In this document: positions 51,901 through 64,000 of the stretch, one piece after another
Layout of the letters: each line of letters opens with the position of its first letter
How positions within the stretch are numbered: the stretch's first letter is position 1
Origin: Mesaphorura yosii
Lineage: Eukaryota; Arthropoda; Collembola; Poduromorpha; Tullbergiidae
Length of the DNA stretch: 64,000 bases
NCBI GenBank assembly: GCA_009869945.1
Contig: WIXG01000016.1
Coordinates: 396,152 to 460,151 of the forward strand
Direction of reading: 5' to 3'
Program-made: the position numbers and the translations under genes
Notes under the pieces: generated by a model
Database searches by the model: none
What the model was told of the DNA's origin: nothing
What the model saw: only the letters and a program-made list of their open reading frames with translations

Positions 51901-54900
51901 TCCCGGATCGGATACCACATTATTTCGTGCATCGTGCTGGCTGGCTGCGTGGCAGTGTTGTTTCAGATTAAAACTATAACTCACGGATTCTTGTCAGTTG
52001 CATCCTCATAAATTCGTTCCACAACAAGAAACACGTGTACATGTATCATATTTTATTGTCGGCTCCAGAATTTCTTGGGACATAATTCATACGTGCTTCG
52101 GCTTCGCGTTTCTAGTCCGGCCACAATATTGCGTGTGCTGCTGCAGTTAGTCGTTGCGTTTCGTTGTGGATTTGATTCTGAGTCGGCCTGGTCTGGGTGG
52201 CTTTGGTTCATGATGATGAAAGTTCTGAACTCTCATTGATGTATTTGTTAATAGACTTCTTCCCATACAGTCACGTTAATGACTATCTACCGCGTTTGAA
52301 GTTGGTGCTGAATACTAATGATAAAAGTGTAAATAAAAATACGAACACGATGAATCGGAACGTCAGTGTAATAAGCAGTAAGCAGCGTTGCCACTGCCAC
52401 ATTCCTTAATCATACCGCAATAAACCGCCATAACTTACAGCAGCAGCAGCAGCGTGTTAGTTTGGGTTGGCTTAGCGTGTTTGCTCAGTCACATCCATAA
52501 AGATTACACGTCGTGGTATTAACAGGGGCTCCTTCGTCCTGAACGCAGCTTCACCGGCCCAACGTTTATTTACAGCATTGCACATGGCACCGAACCGAAA
52601 TGTTTGCTTAGGAATTAAAAGAGAGCTGCCGAAGCAAAAAATGTTTATACTTATCAGCGCTTGTTTAAACTGGGCTGTTTAGTTTGTGAGGAATTGATTT
52701 CTCGTAACTCATTGTAAAATGAGCCCGTTCACACGTATATCTTTGTTTCGTGGAGTCTGTCTTAAAGTCACCGATTCGTGGGGCAAGCCAACCAGTCCAT
52801 TTCATGCTGCACATGCACAGCGAGTGAACCCACACGCATTCGTATTCGTGAAAGAAGGATCGATCTTTACGTGTGCATCAAACGGAGATAGAATTCGTGT
52901 TTATCTTGCAGGAGCTTAAACGCTTTGAAATTATCTAAAGCGGAGGACGAGTCGGCCGGCCGATTGCTGGCGACCCGCTGACATGACTTGACTTGCCTTC
53001 TTTCCAGTGCAGTCAGGGTCCAATAAATAAATATAGCTGGAGAAACTCGCAATTTATTGCTACCTGAGAACGGACACGTTATTTTCGGCCTGGTCGTCCC
53101 ACTTTTGGCCGCAGAACTTCGATTTCAACGCTTTGATTATAAAGGCATCAAGTCGCATTGCAGAATTTTATCTCAATTCAGAAGGATTCGACTGCCCAAC
53201 AAATTTACTAATACTTGTGGCTGTTGTAAGTGGGACGTTGGACGAGGAGTCCATCTCTTTCTGACTGCAGTGGCTGTGGTTGGTCGTACAAAAAACAGGA
53301 AATTTCATCCAATGTCCATCACTTTCCCATTTCGTCTTCATTGAAAGAGAGTGAATTTAAGAATAGACGAAATGATCGAGTGCACTTGAACTTTTCTACT
53401 GGGATTCGCAAATACTTCAAAACTGGGATGATTCGTATAGCTTTTCAAAGCTTGAGCTTGTACCAGGCTGGCACAGACTTCAAGTAGACGTTCAGTAAAA
53501 GCTGCAGCTTGTGACGTGCATTGTGAGTGAAAATTGCTTGGCGTGGCACGGAAATGGAGACGAAAAGCTAGAATGGGAGTTGAAATGAAAGGCTGCATTC
53601 TTCTCCGTATTTTGTAGCTGTACGGGCACAATCGTATTATCGGACGCGAGACGCGTGTACCGAGCGATAAGAATATTTACAACTGCAACTGCTCGCAGGA
53701 CGAGCATCTGTCTATAAATTATTGCGTACGCGTACTCGTATTTCGTGTTGTGTACGAAAGCAAGTCAGTCAGTGTTGGAGAAATAAAACAATTTGCTAAG
53801 AAACTGACACCACAGCACTTGGCAGGGAGGAAACAAGACAGAACATTTTTAAGAACAAAGGAGCATGCAACTCTCGTTGGCTGTGCCATGTGCATAGTAA
53901 TGACTGTTGTTGCTTTGTCTTGGGGAAATCGCAAAAGGCACAATCTGCTCCTGTTTTTACATCGCCTTTCACTTGCAACATACAGAAAGCCATTGCCATT
54001 GCCATTACTATGCAAAGATGATGAGCCTTGCGAGAATCTGGAAATCTTTCTCCTTTGCGCATAAAAAGGAGAAGGGCGCATAATTTTTGGGGTTGGATTT
54101 TCTTGTAAGCGTTAAAAGAATATGACGCTCGGTTGTTTTTGTTGATTTTTTGTACATTTGTAATTCAAATGAACTTTTTTCTTTGCTTGCTTCAATTTCT
54201 CCAAACCCATTGGCTGAATGAAGAAGGACGGCTGCATTTGAGTGACTGCAAGTGCCAATTGTGAGAATTGTGTAAAAGTCAGCCTGTGAAACTTTGCTCG
54301 CCCTCGTTTTTTTCGCTGGATTGGAAATTGACATATAAAAATTTATGGACGAATATTTCACAATTAAGGCGAACATAAAAATAATAAAAATGTCTTGTTA
54401 TTTCGATAAAAGTAAACGTCAGCGTAAATCCGTCTTTCCTTTCGATGCGATCCGCGATCAACACTTCAGCTTCAGCTTGTTAAGATTTCTCACGTAACGT
54501 CTGCCATAAAAGGCAGAACGAAGTTTTTCCACGTCTCATTCGTTCTGAGTTTAAAGTTACCTGCATGGAAGCTTCTTGAACTTTGTCTGGGAGTTCGAAA
54601 TAATTTTTTCTTTCGCAAATGAATAGAATAAGAATGCAAATGAGACGAACTCTTTGAGAAGTAAACTCTCGACCCAAATCTCGCTCTCGACTGGTTTTGT
54701 TCATCTTAAAAACTTTCTGCAGAACAGTTTGATTTGTATTTCAGGTGAAATATTACTGTTTAAAGTTTCTTTGCAGCCTGTGAGAGAACATTAATCGTCT
54801 TAAACTAATTTCTTTGTGCTTTCTCTTCGCGCCTTGCTTTATATCTCGAAATTCAGAAACTTTGAATGAAGTAGATTCCGAAATTATATTTTAAAAAAAC

Positions 54901-57900
54901 CACAAGTTTATATGCACCGTCTGCCTTCTGCTGATCACGCAAATTCGAAACGTTCATCCTTCTCGTTCATCCTGAAATTGTAGTGCAAGCGATTCATTTC
55001 TGAATGAATCAAATTAATGTGAACAACAGATTACACGGTTGCTTTACATTCTGCGCTTCAAAATGCTAAAGCAGTTATAAATTATGTGATCGAACTTTTG
55101 AAGTCATTTTCGAGATTGGATTTTTGTCGGAACGGCCTTGGAGGATGAAGCGATGGTCTCACAGTTTTCTTCTCAGAATGACATGCACCCTCGTTTCGTC
55201 TTGGAAGCAAAGCGTCATGACTCACGATCCATTTTTCAATCCTTTTCTTCTCCATGCAATGAAAATGCAGCTGGAAATGACTTTTTCGTGAACAATGTAC
55301 ACGTGTGAATGTGAGCGAAGGCAGGGAAAGCAAAGAAAACTTCAAGGCGGCAATGCAACGAGTTTAAGTCGTAAAGAGAAAGTTTATGCATGGGTTTTAT
55401 GAAGCGGCTCATCAGTATTCGAGTGATGCGAGCATGGTTATAGGTACATTACGCGCTGCTACGGCTGAGGAGAGAATGGAATCTGAATATCCGATTTTGA
55501 TCTGACATTCGCTGCGACTGCGACTTTCGCAGTATCCAATCCTCCAAAATTGAGGAAACGAAGTCTGATATCTTCAGCTTCGTGTTATGACGGCAATTTC
55601 ATCTGGCTATCGCTTGTTAAAGGTTAACTCGTGGTTCTTTGTCCGCTGCGCTGCGTTGTAGAAAGTTTACATTACTCTTCTCCACTCTCCAGGCCAGTTT
55701 CTTACCTCATAAATTGACGAAAGATCATGCCAGACTTGCCACATTTTGTCATGTATTTCAGAAAAGCCACGGCGCTTCAGACAATAATGTATATGTTGTA
55801 TCTTTCTATTCTCGCATTTGATTGCCACGTATGCAGAAGTCTAAATCGTCTCTCGACGAAACCCTCCAGCGTGCGTCTAATTCGAGACTCAGAATTTATT
55901 CATTCTATTGAAAACACGAAGAGTACCTGCTTTGGCTTCCAGAAATAAAATGGAAAAGCGTGAGCATCACAGCCTAGTAGAGAGCCTAGGATCGGGACGG
56001 CACACGCTACGAGAGATTTAATTTAAATCCTCGCCTTACTCGCCCGCGTCTCTCTACGGCTCTTTTCTGTGCTCGTAAACTCGCCTCGCCTACGCTCCCG
56101 AACTGAATAGGAAAGTGGGACAGTCTCGAAATCTGAAATCTGAATTGATCAAAAGACATGTGGGCCGCGTGTGGGCCTGTGGGCGCTAGCGAAGGCGAAG
56201 TGCTTCCACGGGTCTTTATTATTCCATAATCCAGGTTAAAACTGCCAATACAGACGCATAAGCAGTGGAATATGTTGACGTGGTCGCTGTTCCAGAATTC
56301 GTCCTCAATTGACATTTCCATTGTTCAATTAGAATATTCATGAGCATGAATGAATATATGAGATATCCTTCGGCGGTTATCTGACGCACCCACGTGAAAG
56401 ACATTTTGAACAATATTTCGGTACCATTCTGCACTTGAAACCTGCCTAGGATATGAGCCCAGGCAACAAATAGCAACAAATCCCGCATTTGCCGTTGCCA
56501 TCATGAGCTTCTCAATGCTCAACTTGAACTTGTACTTTAGAATCTCGTGAAAGAGGTTTTCTCATTACACGGACCATCAACGAGAGGTCCATGGTGAACT
56601 GTATAACATGGAGAGCATTTTGCTCGTGAATGTGAATGATGGTTACGGAATTTCTTCCAACTTCTACCAACTTTTCGTCTCCTGACTGAGAGTAGGATCG
56701 TGCATGTCCCCAACTGATGCTTCATCTTGTTGTACCTCGCCCCATTGTGGCCGTGATTGTGATAAAGGGCCAATTTTACTAAGGATCAGGAACTTTTGAA
56801 TTGAGAATTCCTTATGGCACTCTGTGATAAGATAATGCTGACGTTCTGTTCTTCCGTATTGCAGGGATCGATCCGGTGGCAACCGTCGAATTATCGTCTC
56901 CAACGTCCAGCGCAAGAATTGAGCCAGGGGTAAACGTCACTCTCAAATGCAAAGTGGATGGAACATCCAAAGTGGATTTCACATGGTTTCGGTATGCGCA
57001 CACACATCTCGTTGATAATTTTAAATTCTAATGAAATCAATTGCATCTTGAATTCCAGGAACGGAGAGGAAATCGCGTCGTCCGACGCAGGAAACATTCG
57101 TGACCAAAAACTGCACATTCTCGAGGTGAACGTGGAAGACAACGGGTCGTACGACTGCTTGGCAAAGAATGAAGCGGGAACAGCACAATCGGATAGGAAA
57201 TTTCATCTCAGTGTTGAACGTGAGTTCAAATGATTGCGAAACCTTCTTGACTTGGAATAAAAACTGCAGCCGCATTTCTTTGGGAAGACAGGAGATTGAG
57301 AGTCTTGAGATGAAAGGCTGCTGTGGCCGCTGAATAAAATAAAAAGCGTCAAATTCATTACTTTTCTTCACAGTAAACTCTTATTATACAACTTTCTTTG
57401 TCGTTCTCGCACAGATGAAGGAGTTCCAAAGATAATTACTGCACCGCAGGATCAGATCGTCAAGGCAGGCGGGCGAGTCACGCTTCATTGTGCTTTTGAG
57501 AAGGATACTTCGGTTCAATGGTTCTTCCTCGGCAATAATGGACCGCTCAACAATACGTCCAGGTATTTCTTTGCAATGACAAGCTGACTGTAATCGACGA
57601 AAATCTGATTGCGCCAGTTCAAAAGCAAAAACTCGTGTGCTGCGTGTGCGGCAGACACCTTTTACGAAATTCTGGATGCGGAGAAGTCACAGTCGATGAC
57701 GATTACACAGACTCCGTACAGATAAAAGCGTCGCAGATGTTGCAGGGCACTCTAAGACGTCATTATCACCTAAAGAGACCCTTCAAAGGACAAGTTCAGG
57801 CTCAATTTGAGATCTGAAGTAATTAGTATCATTTGTAGAACGTGTAGCATATGTCGCAACTGAGATACAAGCGAATTTTTACTCGTAACATTTTTCGTCG

Positions 57901-60900
57901 GACTATTTCTACAAAGACCGAAGGCCTTCAGTAGTAGTTGTATCATTTGTACGATTCTCGGAAAAGCCTTCAATACCATGATAAAAAATACAGTGCTTCG
58001 TTTCTGAAACTTTCCACTTTCACTTTCCACTTAGAGCTCTCGAGCTTTCTTGCGATTGCTAATTTTATGAAAGTATCTGTATCGTCTCGTTGGCTCTTGT
58101 AAAAAAAATACACCACGGCGACTCGTTCGAATTCCATTCAACACTACAGATACAGGCGCAATCTCATCTTGTTTTTCTTTGTCGAGAGTGCTTAAATAGG
58201 TTTATAGTTAGTTGGATAAAAGTTACACGCTTTTCGCAAATTAAGTTCCGAGTTTTGGAGGCGCTCCGCGAAAACTCACTGAGTGTCTTGTAAAGAGTAC
58301 GACTCGCGTTTTGGTTTAGAATTGGCGTTGGTACTTTTAATTAAGTATTTCTGTACTCCTAGATGTCACATTTTCTCACGCAAAGAGTTGGCACTTGTTA
58401 GAATTCAACTTATCGGGCGAGCATCAGCGTCAATATTTGGAAAATGTTGGAATTTACAAATAGTCGCATCTAATACGTTCTCTTGCAAGTTGCACGCGAC
58501 CACCGAGTGAAAGTTGGGCATCTTGTTGGACATTAGCAATCACTGTTGGTCATGAGGAGAAAAGCAACTCACATTGAGCACTTGTGCCGTGTCATTGTGA
58601 ACTGCGTTATGCAAAATATTTCTAAAGGATAAGTACTGGCATAGTCATAAGCTTATTGCATATTCTAATACAATAGAGGCAAGCCGCTGAGAAAATGTCT
58701 CCGAACCACCATGACGCTCGAATTCTGTGGCCAGGAAATTATTATTGCATTGCGGCTGGAACTGCACGCATAAACAGAATACACGCCGTCATTTCGCCAC
58801 GGAATGCAATCTGCATTCACAAACGCCTGCAAAGAGCAAAGGAATATGAAAAATGATTCCATGCACATGTTTCGGAAGGGCTGTCTAGTCTAATATACAA
58901 ACATGAAATATTATGTACAAATTCGAGGCGGAAGGCAAGAAAAATGCATTCTGTTGCTTTCTTCGTGTCCATGTGAGAAAATGTATACAAATCCTGGTCT
59001 TGAGTCATCTTGCGGCGACGCTTGCTTGAGTGAAAGAATGGGGAGTCAAGTTGTGACTTTTTCCTTTCTCTCTCGCCGTTTGACTTGAGGATAGGCTGAG
59101 TTGGCGTCTTTTCTTCTTCTCTTTTCGGTGGGTTATTTTGTTTTTGCTACTCATCACGAAATCAGAGCACGAACCGTGGCTTCAAATACGCACCGTGCCA
59201 TCACGAGCTTTGACTGAAGGCAGCTGAATGCTGAATCCTGTGCACAGATTATAAAGTTGGAAAACTTTGCTTCACTGCCCTGCCTGGCAAGAGAAAACAG
59301 CAAGCAAGGCAAAGACAATGATCAAAATAAAACAAATGCATTGGACATGGCTTTGTTAAGCTCATTTGTAAAAGTTTTGGAATTGCCCGACTGGTGGCCA
59401 GCACAGCGCTCGAGCGCTCCGGTCAATTTGATCCGTTCCGCTGATTCCTTTTGTTTGTTTTTGTTTCGTGTGGCTTTGCTATGCTAGTCCGGTGGTCATC
59501 TTCATTCATTTCTATTCTCGACTCCTCCAGTGGCAGCTCTGGTGAGACAGGAATTTGTCCGGTCGTCGTAGACTTGAGTTCCTACTGGACTGTGGTCGTT
59601 GACATCCAACTTGAAATAGACCATAAGACCTTTTTTGTTTAGTTTAAAGGTAAATTCATTTCCTCTTGCGTACGGTGTCCTGTCTAGGATGCACACGATA
59701 GACAATGACCGGTGATGCCTTGTTCTCAAAGCAAGTGGCAAATGTGCTTCAAAGCTTCAGCTTATTAAATTGACCGGCATGTAAGAGTTAGCAAGCATCC
59801 ATCCTAATTGACTTTCGCATAAAGCAGAGTCGCACCAGCAAATTTGATTAAGAAGTAAGATTAAAATGCAGGTCACATTTTCCATCAGCAGATGTCTGTG
59901 ACAGAATCCTGCACACAACGCAACGGCAAAGGCGCATCTTCACTTTCTCATTTGAACTGAAGACCTTCACCCGAACATGCGACTAGGAAGCGAGTTCTGC
60001 GGGAAAGGAAAGCCGGAGAGTATAGTCCCGTGATTTGTAATTCGCATTTTGCATTTTACACAGCACGCACACCGACATTGATGCCTTCCTTCCAAGAAAA
60101 TGATGCGTTCCTCATTTCATTGCAAAAAGTTACAAGATGAAAGGAAATTGTGACTGAATTGAATTAACTGAATGTTTATCTTTGAATTTACTCCCTGTAC
60201 TTCTGGCAATGAGCGCTGCCCGCTGTAGAGTATAAGTTTCAGCGTTTGATGCACCTGGTTGGATCAAAGCTAGAGCTGATCAGGCCTACTTAATGCAGGA
60301 TGCCTTGCCTTCTGTGTATTATACTATCAAGACAAGACTCCCGAGGGAAATCTGCAACGCTCAGTGCCCGTAATGTTGTCGAAATTAAAAAACGTGAGCC
60401 AATCTCATGAATCCGGAATCGGGCTACTTTTGCCATTCGTACTCGTTGTATTACATTGAATGAATTACACTCGGATTACAAAAGAAGAGTTACGAATTTG
60501 GTAGCTTGGAGTTCCATGAGAAAGTCGACCAAGCCTTCAGTCGAATAGAATTTGGAGACGCTCTCCATTCCTCAAGACAATTGAGACTGGCTGGAGCTTG
60601 TAATGAAAATATGAAGGATAGCATTTGGCTTGGCATATTTGTCACGACGGTTCCGTCTGTACAGCCGTCAATACTTGGACGACACGTCGGTGTCAAGCCA
60701 ATAGATTAAGACCTCATTTTGAAGGCATTTCACGCTTCTGAGCTGCGAATTGAGTTGAAGAGTGTGACGTGACGAAAGTCGGATCGGAATTCCTTCTCAC
60801 ACCAGCACAGCACAGCACCGACTCAGCATCACTTGATTAAGTTATGAAGCCAATATTCGCATTCGCGTCTGCTGGGCAGGCAGCACATTTCTCATGGCAT

Positions 60901-63822
60901 GGCGTGGCGTGGCCTTTCAGCAGACAAACGTCTCATGGGGCTTCAATTTTCTTGGAAGACACGAGGGCCAGGCCAGACAGTTGGTGTTGGCCGTTGGCAT
61001 GTGTGATGTACAAGTAAGAACGATGAGCGATGCGTGAGTGAATTTCGTTCGCTGGTTGTGGAGTTGGCTGGAAGCGTATGGACAATTGAAAAGCGGCCGC
61101 AGCACGGGCACAAACAGACATGGTGCCATTGCCATTGCCAAGAACGACGTCTTCATGAGCGCAATTTAATTCCCAATTTTCTAGCAAAATTAGATTACTT
61201 GTTAATTAGCGGCGCAGTATGGCATCTTGGCTCTTCTTCGTTTAGGAAATGGAATTGAGCACTTTAACGCAATAGTCTTCTGTTGTTCAACAGATACAAC
61301 ATCTACACGAATGGATCACTGGCGATTCACGACGTGCAGAAAGCGGACGAAGGGACGTACAAGTGCGCTGGGACCTCGCCTACGTACATCGACGGGCCAC
61401 AAATTTACGCAGCTTCCGTCAGGATTTCATGTAAGACTTGACTTGAACTAGTATTCAGCATTCGAGACAAGGTTCAACATCTGAATGCGTGATGATATCT
61501 AGATCTTGATGCCTTATACCCCTCATTGTTGGACCCCACGCCTGCGAGTCCTGGCCACATGCTTGCTTATCCAGAAAATTCCACCGTAGAAATCATTTGC
61601 GAAGCACCTAAAGCTGCCCCAGCTCCAAGAGTTTGGTGGGAGAACTTTGCCGGAGTGTTATCGAGTAAAGCACGATCTCCGAACAACATTTATGTGAGAG
61701 ACTCGAACACACTAGTAATTAATGGACTGACCCGAAATGCTACTGGACCTTACTCGTGTTGGGCGGAAAACACGGCAGGAGTCACCACAACCTTATTTCA
61801 CCTTTCAGTTTCACGTGAGTACACTCTGCACGATGTTTAATTTTTAATTAATGTAAATCCTACATTAATTTTGTACCAAACAGTGCGGCCGTCCATTGTT
61901 GTTCATCCTCGCGACATCAACGCGCTTGATGGAGATCAAGTTGAATTCACGTGCCATTTTGAGGGTTCCAAATTTCCCCTGAGCCAGATTCGATGGCTCC
62001 AAAATGCAGTTCCATTGCTGGTCAGCGAAAGTGAGAATGATGACGAATTTCCCGCATTTGTGAAGCGTGCAAGGGTCTTTAATCACGATTACAATTCCAC
62101 GCTGGTGTTGGCAAGAGCGGACATGACAGATGCTGGTGCCTACGCATGTGAAGTTACTGCCCCTGGATTTCCGCCGATGAGGTCACGGTCAGCACTGTTA
62201 AAAGTGAAAGGTACTGCTAACAAGATAGTTTCTAGTCGCAGCACAGCATAAATAAATTCTAAAGCATATGTCTTGTATGTATTTTAGAGTCCCTTAAGTT
62301 TACTAGTCCACCACTCGACAGGAAGCTTGAACTCGGGTCTTCGTCCAAAATACATTGTAGGGCGAATGGGGCGACACCACCCGAGATCCACTGGATGAAG
62401 TTTGAGGTAACCTGAACCCACTGCACAATCCACAAGAAAATCATGCGCACAGAATTGTCTAATCTGTGACTGTTTCAGAGGAACGGAGCTGTGCGATTAC
62501 AGTTGCCCGCACACATTCAAGACAACAATGGCACTTTGTTCTTTCAAGATGTCCGAGCCACCGACAAAGGACTTTACGCTTGCTTTGCCAAAAATGCTGA
62601 TGGGTTCATTAATACGACCATTTATGTGGATGTCATCGGTGAGTTTATTTCGTACCTCAATCTAAGATGTGTAGGTCTCTGGTTGTCCGTAGATCTTCCC
62701 GAAGCTTTGTTATTTACCAGTTTTTTCCAGTTGGAATTGCGAGAATTATGTGAAAAAGTCAGTCAATTTACACTAACGCATTGGGCATTATGGCTTGATA
62801 CACAATTTTGTATGAAGAAACTGCTGTGAATTTCTTGCATTCTCAAGCGCCAATTGCATATTGTAAATCGTACGCATGTAAGGAGAGAATTTTCGATATT
62901 TTCATGTATTTGTAGTTTGTAATTGGCGTTCTCTGGGACGCAAGAACCACGCGTTGGCTTGATGTTATTCTGTTGTCTGTTTTGCAAATTAAATCGATGA
63001 AACCCCCAAAACATCCCCGAATTGCTAATTGTATCACGTGTGGGACGCTCTGGCGCTCCGCGAGAGACTATAGCAGACTACCTGAGTGCGCATGATTATA
63101 TTCTAGGAAATCCAAGCTTACTAATTTGTATTGCAATTATCTCCACAGTTTCTCCGAGGTTCCTTGTGACACCAAAGAATCCTACCGAAGCCACCGAAGG
63201 AGAAGTCTTGATAATTGACTGCAGAGCTGAGGGAGATCCCGTGCCTACCATTTCATGGGACCGAAATTCCATCATGAACGGGTTTGATCCGCACCGATTT
63301 CGAATTCTCGAGAACGGATCGCTATTGATCACTCAAGTGCTGCAAGACGACGAGGGTATTTACGCGTGCACCGCCGGAAACAGCGGTGGCTTACGGAGGG
63401 AGGAAGTCAGCCTCATAGTTCGGAGAGGTGCGACCACAATTTTGCGCGACTTTGCTTACGGGATTTAAGTATGACCTTGCCAATTTGCAATTTATTGCAG
63501 ATAATCTCATGACAAGGACAGTCACAATTACGCTGAGTGTGGCGGCAGGCTACATGCTCCTTGTCGTCGGCCTGATTTTGTGGTGCAGATACAGACAAGT
63601 CAAAAGGAAGCAAGCCTACCTGAATGAACGTAAGTGGTGCTCAGATAGTTTTGTAGTATAGCATTTATTACTATACTAAAGGGGTATTTAAATTCCAGTA
63701 CATGCTGGGGACGAGAGAGATACGGAAATGAAGGAGCTTGTGACCAACAAAACCTGCAACGGAAATGGATCTGCAATACATGCAAATGGCCTAAACGGTG
63801 TGGGAAAAGTTGAGCCCGGCAG
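48959..63822 (+). CDS. otk: Off-track / PTK7 receptor, 3' partial
   Basis: Thirteen exons join in frame for 809 residues: 48959-49010, 51213-51566, 56865-56991, 57059-57219, 57415-57562, 61294-61430, 61503-61814, 61884-62210, 62288-62406, 62479-62638, 63149-63427, 63501-63629 and 63699-63822. Exon 1 encodes a signal peptide (MMRAVSLTVVAVAAFLQ). Seven Ig domains follow: exon 2; 3-4; 5-6; 7; 8; 9-10; 11. Each has the Cys pair and the D-x-G-x-Y-x-C signature (for example DNGSYDCLAKN and DEGIYACTAGN). Exon 12 encodes the membrane helix with AAGYMLLVVGLILWCRYRQ, very like otk. Exon 13 starts the cytoplasmic tail. PTK7/otk is a pseudokinase co-receptor in Wnt/planar polarity and semaphorin signalling. 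The kinase-like domain lies beyond the window. N-glycosylation sequons (NTT, NNT, NST) are common. Confidence 0.95.
49011..51212 (+). other. otk intron 1
   Basis: 2.2 kb between the signal-peptide exon and Ig1. The phase-1 join was confirmed on both sides. No other gene or repeat family recognised. Confidence 0.7.
52438..52452 (+). repeat. (CAG)5 microsatellite
   Basis: Five perfect CAG units in otk intron 2, immediately after a TTA. Short and probably neutral, but a possible polymorphic marker. Confidence 0.8.
53891..54014. repeat. Nested inverted repeat (potential hairpin)
   Basis: TGCATAGTAATG at 53891-53902 pairs perfectly with CATTACTATGCA at 54003-54014. Inside it, CTGTTGTTGC (53904-53913) pairs with GCAACATACAG (53975-53985) with one bulge, and AAAGGC (53934-53939) pairs with GCCTTT (53964-53969). 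The right arm carries an extra GCCATT-repeat insertion near 53989-54006. It lies inside otk intron 2. Confidence 0.6.
57563..61293 (+). other. otk intron 5, splitting Ig3
   Basis: 3.7-kb intron inside the third Ig domain, joining phase 2 to phase 2 (codon AG|A). No other gene, repeat family or RNA recognised. Confidence 0.7.
62639..63148 (+). other. otk intron 10
   Basis: 510-nt intron between Ig6 and Ig7, bounded by GTGAGT and CTCCACAG. No feature seen inside. Confidence 0.7.
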
Positions 63823-64000
63823 GTGCGTATAATCCAAATTATCCTTAAATTCCAGACGACGCTTTTCAACCGAAATAATATGGATGCCATTTATTTCGGT
63901 AATATAAAAAATTCTTTCAGAAATACGAAACCATTTTTCCTGAGCAATCAAACAATAATTTATTTATAGCAATAGAATTACAAATTTCACACAACAATAC

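Larger units (their letters stand above)
51567..56864 (+). other. otk intron 2
   Basis: 5.3-kb intron between Ig1 and Ig2. Contains a (CAG)5 run and a nested inverted repeat, both listed separately. Short open frames on either strand lack coding support. Confidence 0.7.

Overview
This is a 64-kb eukaryotic window. Genes are split by many short GT-AG introns (often 55-90 nt), have AATAAA-type 3' ends, and lie on both strands with short intergenic gaps. Ten protein-coding loci are supported. The otk/PTK7 and Punch-like GCH1 proteins resemble arthropod versions, so a compact-genome arthropod (pancrustacean or early-branching insect) is the best guess. The species cannot be named from this sequence. 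No CRISPR array, rRNA, convincing tRNA, intact transposon or virus was seen.

Layout. (1) 1-4066 (+): 3' part of a coiled-coil ciliary protein, probably CFAP43/CFAP44 family. (2) 4362-9375 (-): DDB1, tail-to-tail with the first gene. (3) 10482-11596 (-): a predicted type II membrane protein with a furin-like site and a C-terminal double-stranded-RNA-binding fold, not recognised as a named gene. (4) 12276-16646 (-): an axonemal dynein heavy-chain stem (DHC_N1-like) that stops before the motor. (5) 17094-22004 (-): kinesin light chain with two candidate C-terminal ends. (6) 22966-23358 (+): CRIPT, head-to-head with KLC. (7) 24926-36793 (-): a protein with an N-terminal membrane segment, one PDZ domain and about 1,230 residues of low-complexity tail. 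(8) 42428-43222 (-): MPV17L2-like mitochondrial membrane protein. (9) 45226-47519 (+): GTP cyclohydrolase I. (10) 48959-63822 (+): otk/PTK7 ectodomain, seven Ig domains and membrane helix, running off the right edge before the kinase-like domain.

The left half (1-25 kb) is gene-dense with small introns. The right half holds long introns of the PDZ and otk genes and a 5.6-kb stretch (36.8-42.4 kb) with no supportable gene. The genes do not form a single pathway. Two loci within 17 kb (the CFAP-like and dynein-stem genes) point to retained motile or sensory axonemes. The most unusual items are the motor-less dynein heavy chain and the apparently secretory-facing dsRNA-binding protein.
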